Shown here: positions 60,296 to 64,000 of the stretch, piece after piece | How the letters are laid out: every line of letters starts with the position of its first letter | How positions within the stretch are numbered: the stretch's first letter is position 1 | Source: an uncultured Mycoplasmatota bacterium | GTDB lineage: Bacteria; Bacillota_I; Bacilli_A; RF39; UBA660 | Reading direction: 5' to 3' | DNA: 64,000 nt | NCBI GenBank assembly: GCA_947305065.1 | Contig: CAMZCT010000005.1 | Coordinates: forward strand, 1-64,000 | Position numbers and translations under genes: made by a program | The notes under the pieces: model-generated | The model's input: the letters and a program-made list of their open reading frames with translations, nothing else | Databases searched by the model: none | What the model was told of the DNA's origin: nothing

Positions 60296-61549
60296 TTATT
60301 TAACCTCTTCACCAGTTAATATAGCTAAAGCTTTTTTCATTCTTAAATCATATTTAACAACTTCCATGCCACCAATATAACTTAAGAATTCGGTTTTATC
60401 TATACCATATTTTTCTGCTTCTTTATTAGCATGTTCATCTGCTTCTTTATCAGATACTTCTATCTTTTCCTTTTTAGCAACTTCTTCAATTAAATAACGA
60501 GCTTTAATATTTTTAATTGCTTCTGGTTCTAAATCCTTTTCAAAAGCTTCTTTAGTCTTTCCTGTTAATTGAAGATACATTTCTAAACTCATACCTTGTT
60601 GTTGTAAACTTTGAGCCATTCTATCACTAGTTCTTTTTACTTCATCAGCAATAATTTCTGGATTAATTTCTACTTCCATATTTTCACAAGCAGCAACAAT
60701 TACATCATCATAATACTTATTATTAACTTCTTCTGTTTTTCTATCTGTAATTGCTTTTTTTACTTCCTTATCAAATTCTTCTTTAGTAGAAATATCTTTG
60801 TATCCTAAATCATCAAAAAAGTCTTTATTAAATTCAGGTAAAACTCTCTCTTTAATCTCTTTTAAAGTAACTTCAAATTTAACTTTTTTACCCTTAAGAG
60901 CTTCAGTATAATCATCAGGGAATTTAAGATTTAAATCTTTACTTTCTCCAACCTTCATACCAACTATACCTTCTTCAAATCCAGGTATAAATGTTCCTGA
61001 TCCAATTTCAAGAGGATAATCAGTACCAGTTCCACCCTCTAATTCTTTACCTTCAACATATCCTTTAAAATCTATAACAGCAGTATTTCCTTCAAGAACT
61101 TCACCATTCTCTTTTACTACCATCTCAGCATATCTAGAAGCAATACGAGCTTCTTCTTTTTCTAATTCTTCTTTAGAAACAGTAACTTTTTCTTTCTTGA
61201 TTCCTAAATCTTTATACTTACCTAGTTTTACTTCAGGTTTAGTAATAATAGTAAACTCAAGTTTAATTCCATCTTTACTAATAGCTTTAATATCTACACC
61301 TGGTTCAACTACAGGAACAACTTCTTTATCATCTAATATCTTTTTAAAAGCAACTTGTAATGCTGCATCAGAAGCATCCATAAATAAAGATTCAATACCA
61401 AATTTTTGTAAATAAATATTTTTAGGACATTTACCTTTTCTAAAACCATCAACTTTCACATCTTTAACGCGTTTCTTAAAAGTATCATCAAGTATTTTTT
61501 CCCATTCTGCTCCTTTAATTTCAGTTTCTATTTTTTGTACATTCTTCAT
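60296..61549 (-). CDS. tig: trigger factor
   Basis: VDGFRKGKCPKNIYLQKFG, GNTAVIDFKGYVEGKELEGGTGTDYPLEIGSGTFIPGFEEGIVGMKVGE. Confidence 0.97.
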   Translation of the reverse strand: MKNVQKIETEIKGAEWEKILDDTFKKRVKDVKVDGFRKGKCPKNIYLQKFGIESLFMDASDAALQVAFKKILDDKEVVPVVEPGVDIKAISKDGIKLEFTIITKPEVKLGKYKDLGIKKEKVTVSKEELEKEEARIASRYAEMVVKENGEVLEGNTAVIDFKGYVEGKELEGGTGTDYPLEIGSGTFIPGFEEGIVGMKVGESKDLNLKFPDDYTEALKGKKVKFEVTLKEIKERVLPEFNKDFFDDLGYKDISTKEEFDKEVKKAITDRKTEEVNNKYYDDVIVAACENMEVEINPEIIADEVKRTSDRMAQSLQQQGMSLEMYLQLTGKTKEAFEKDLEPEAIKNIKARYLIEEVAKKEKIEVSDKEADEHANKEAEKYGIDKTEFLSYIGGMEVVKYDLRMKKALAILTGEEVK

Positions 61550-61627
61550 TTAAATTCACTCCTCAACACTTCCATATTATATCTTACCTAAAAAATAATA
61601 TCAATAAAAAAAGTTCTTTACGAACTT

Positions 61628-62284
61628 TTATATTTTAAACTCAGTTTCACTATGTCTTTTTAGATTAATAACAACTAATAACAAAGCAAGTAAACCAACT
61701 ATAAGACCAATCTCTGTAAAAGCACCAGTTTCAGGATTCTTAGAATCTGTTCCATTAGCATCTTCATCAGTATATAATGGATCACTACTATTTTTAGCTG
61801 CATCACCAGGTACACCATTAGTTGAATAATAATTATATAAATAAGTTGTAAATTGATTACTCATAACTACTTGCATTTTACCAGATTCACTATCATAACA
61901 AAATCCCATATTAGCTAAATCACAACCACTACCATAAGAAACACTACTAACAGAAGAATTACTTCTTGCTACCTCATATTGGCTCTTATTAGGAGATAAA
62001 TCAACTATATAACCTAATACTTTATCAGTTTGAATTACTTGAGTTACTTCTTTTCCAGCTCCAGCACTATAAGATAAAGTATTATCAGCTTCTGAGTAAG
62101 TATATTCAATTGTTTCAGAACCTGTATTAACTACAAATGATGTCCCATCTGCCTTACTAGTAACTTCATAACCACTAGATTGAAATTTAGATATTATATC
62201 GCTAACATTAACATTCTCAGCTTTAACAACACTGAAAACTCCAAAAACTAGTACCATAATCAATAAATAATTAATCTTTTTCAT
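61628..62284 (-). CDS. secreted protein with C-terminal NPETG-TM-basic sorting-type signal
   Basis: Signal peptide; KNPETGAFTEIGLIVGLLALLLVVINLKRHSE at C-terminus (NPETG codons 61724-61738). Confidence 0.75.
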   Translation of the reverse strand: MKKINYLLIMVLVFGVFSVVKAENVNVSDIISKFQSSGYEVTSKADGTSFVVNTGSETIEYTYSEADNTLSYSAGAGKEVTQVIQTDKVLGYIVDLSPNKSQYEVARSNSSVSSVSYGSGCDLANMGFCYDSESGKMQVVMSNQFTTYLYNYYSTNGVPGDAAKNSSDPLYTDEDANGTDSKNPETGAFTEIGLIVGLLALLLVVINLKRHSETEFKI

Positions 62285-62398
62285 AATTCACACCTCTACT
62301 ATCTATATTATAACAAACTTTATAAAAAAAGATAGCTATTATTTATTCTATTTACATTAATAAAGTAAATCATTTACAAAATAATAATTAAATCATTT

Positions 62399-62592
62399 TT
62401 ACTTTTTTTCTAAACGTTCTATTAAAGCATCTAAATCATGTGATTCTTCCCCATTTTCATCCGTATATATAATCTCAGCTTTTTTCATTGTACTCATCTA
62501 ATAGAGCTTTAAACTTCTTTAGTTCCTCAAGTTGATACTCATTTACTTCATCGGGATAATTAGAATTTTCATCTTATTTCTAATTCTATCAA
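62399..62592 (-). pseudogene. two short overlapping reading frames, possibly degraded genes
   Basis: MSTMKKAEIIYTDENGEESHDLDALIERLEKK* (62399-62497) and start-less DENSNYPDEVNEYQLEELKKFKALLDEYNEKS* upstream, frame-disrupted relative to MTIIDRIRNK from 62592. Confidence 0.3.
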
Positions 62593-62646
62593 TTATTGTC
62601 ATCCTAACACCCTCTACAATAATTATAGCACAAAAAAAGCAATAGC

Positions 62647-63117
62647 TTAAGCTATTGCTAATATTTTAACATCATAAGAGCTGCCATTAGCATTAACAGA
62701 AACAACATCTCCAACTTTTTTACCAATAATAGCTGCCCCAATAGGAGACTCATTACTAATCTTATTAGCAAAAGGATCTGCTTCTAAACTTCCTACAATA
62801 TAATATTTTTCTTCTTCTTTATCATCTACATACAAAATAGTCACTTCACAACCTACATTTACCTTAGATTTGTCTATTTTATCAATTATTTTTGCATGTT
62901 CTAATTTATATTCTAATTCTTGTATTCTTGCTTCTATTTTTGCTTGCTCATCTCTTGCAGCATCATATTCTGAATTCTCCGATAAATCACCATGACTTCT
63001 AGCCTCTTTAATAGCTTGAACATTCTCAGCTCTTTTATTAACTCTTAAGTCGTTAAGCTCTTCTTCCAATTCAGCATATCCGCTTGCAGTTAAAAGAATT
63101 TCTTCAACTTTTTTCAT
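62647..63117 (-). CDS. greA: transcription elongation factor GreA
   Basis: LTASGYAELEEELNDLRVNKRAENVQAIKEARSHGDLSENSEYDAARDEQ. Confidence 0.97.
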   Translation of the reverse strand: MKKVEEILLTASGYAELEEELNDLRVNKRAENVQAIKEARSHGDLSENSEYDAARDEQAKIEARIQELEYKLEHAKIIDKIDKSKVNVGCEVTILYVDDKEEEKYYIVGSLEADPFANKISNESPIGAAIIGKKVGDVVSVNANGSSYDVKILAIA

Positions 63118-63213
63118 TTAAATCGTTTCTCCTTCAAAACACTTCATAAGAATACTACAAAAGTACTTAAAAGTCAAACAAAAATCCTCCATTTGTTACA
63201 CCTGTAAAAATAT

Positions 63214-64000
63214 TTAAAAATCCAAAAATACTCTCATCATATCATCTTTTTTTAACTCTACATTACATTTAAATTTAACTATCATCTGAGGATGATTAGC
63301 TACATCAATTAAATTATCTTTTTCATCATACAACTCTTTAGGTATTTCAAAAGAAGTTGGTTCTAGATTTGGACCAAAGAATTCAACTTTATCACCAGGT
63401 TTAAAATAATTTCTTTGTTCTAAAGTTACAAACTTCGTCTTCTCATCATAGTCCAGTACAATACCTAAAAAATCCTTATTACTCTCTTCATCTCTTCCTA
63501 AAAAATATTGTTCATTATTAGTAGGAAAACTATTAAAGAATTGATCAGTACTATCCCTATTAGCACATCTATTTAATATCTTTAGAGAATATTCCGTATA
63601 ATCCGGATCTATATTCTTATTTAATACTCTATCTATTAAACGTCTATAAGTATATATAACAGTAGCTATATAATAGACACTTCTCATTCTTCCTTCTACT
63701 TTAAAGGAATTAACCCCTACTTTAATCATTTCTTCTATATTAGAAACCATATTTAAATCTTTAGGAGTCATACTAAATACTTGATCAGTACCATCTATAT
63801 CGTATATAAATCGACATGCTTGAACACAACCTCCACGATTACTATCTCTTAAAGTTGCATAATTTGATAATACGCAACGACCAGAAACAGCTGTACACAT
63901 TGCTCCATGTACAAAACATTCGATTTCTATACCGGTCTCCTTCTTTATTCTTTCTATATCACTCTTATGTGCTTCTCTTGCAAGTACAACTCTTGTAGCA
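63214..64000 (-). CDS. U32 family peptidase / tRNA hydroxylation (TrhP-like), truncated by window edge
   Basis: Frame stays open to the edge (...ATRVVLAREAHKSDIERIKKETGIEIECFVHGAMCTAVSGRCVLSNYATLRDSNRGGCVQACRF); typical U32 signature. Confidence 0.93.
   Translation of the reverse strand, partial: ATRVVLAREAHKSDIERIKKETGIEIECFVHGAMCTAVSGRCVLSNYATLRDSNRGGCVQACRFIYDIDGTDQVFSMTPKDLNMVSNIEEMIKVGVNSFKVEGRMRSVYYIATVIYTYRRLIDRVLNKNIDPDYTEYSLKILNRCANRDSTDQFFNSFPTNNEQYFLGRDEESNKDFLGIVLDYDEKTKFVTLEQRNYFKPGDKVEFFGPNLEPTSFEIPKELYDEKDNLIDVANHPQMIVKFKCNVELKKDDMMRVFLDF

Overview
The window is AT-rich bacterial chromosome with a compact Firmicutes/Bacilli-like gene set, possibly an uncultured gut RF39-type lineage (inference only). 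Most genes are on the minus strand. Recognisable housekeeping genes include comEC, comEA, a SEDS protein, def, smc, rnc, pflA/pflB, tlyA, xseA/xseB, nusB, mutS, lon, tig, greA and a partial U32 peptidase. There are six tRNAs. Two regions look like gene-capture sites. (1) At 1-4534, the 3' end of comEC occurs three times as direct repeats of decreasing length (full gene, 570 bp, 147 bp). The repeats are separated by accessory genes: an HExxH protein, a DUF1016/YhcG-like PDDEXK nuclease and a DinD-like protein. (2) At 28621-30860, a gene with a good RBS is interrupted by two head-to-tail units. Each unit has the order a-box, promoter/leader, gene, b-box. One carries a nucleoside deaminase and the other a glycosyltransferase. 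Both leaders contain an AGGTG...CACCT...AGGTG(SD) arrangement that could form mutually exclusive hairpins. Other points of interest are a histidine-free ZnuA-like lipoprotein, a protein with an internal NPLTG sorting-type signal, an isolated 26-aa membrane microprotein with its own promoter and terminator, and a roughly 11 kb uncharacterised membrane/zinc-ribbon/GH25 cluster. All calls come from reading the sequence and the supplied ORFs; no searches were run.
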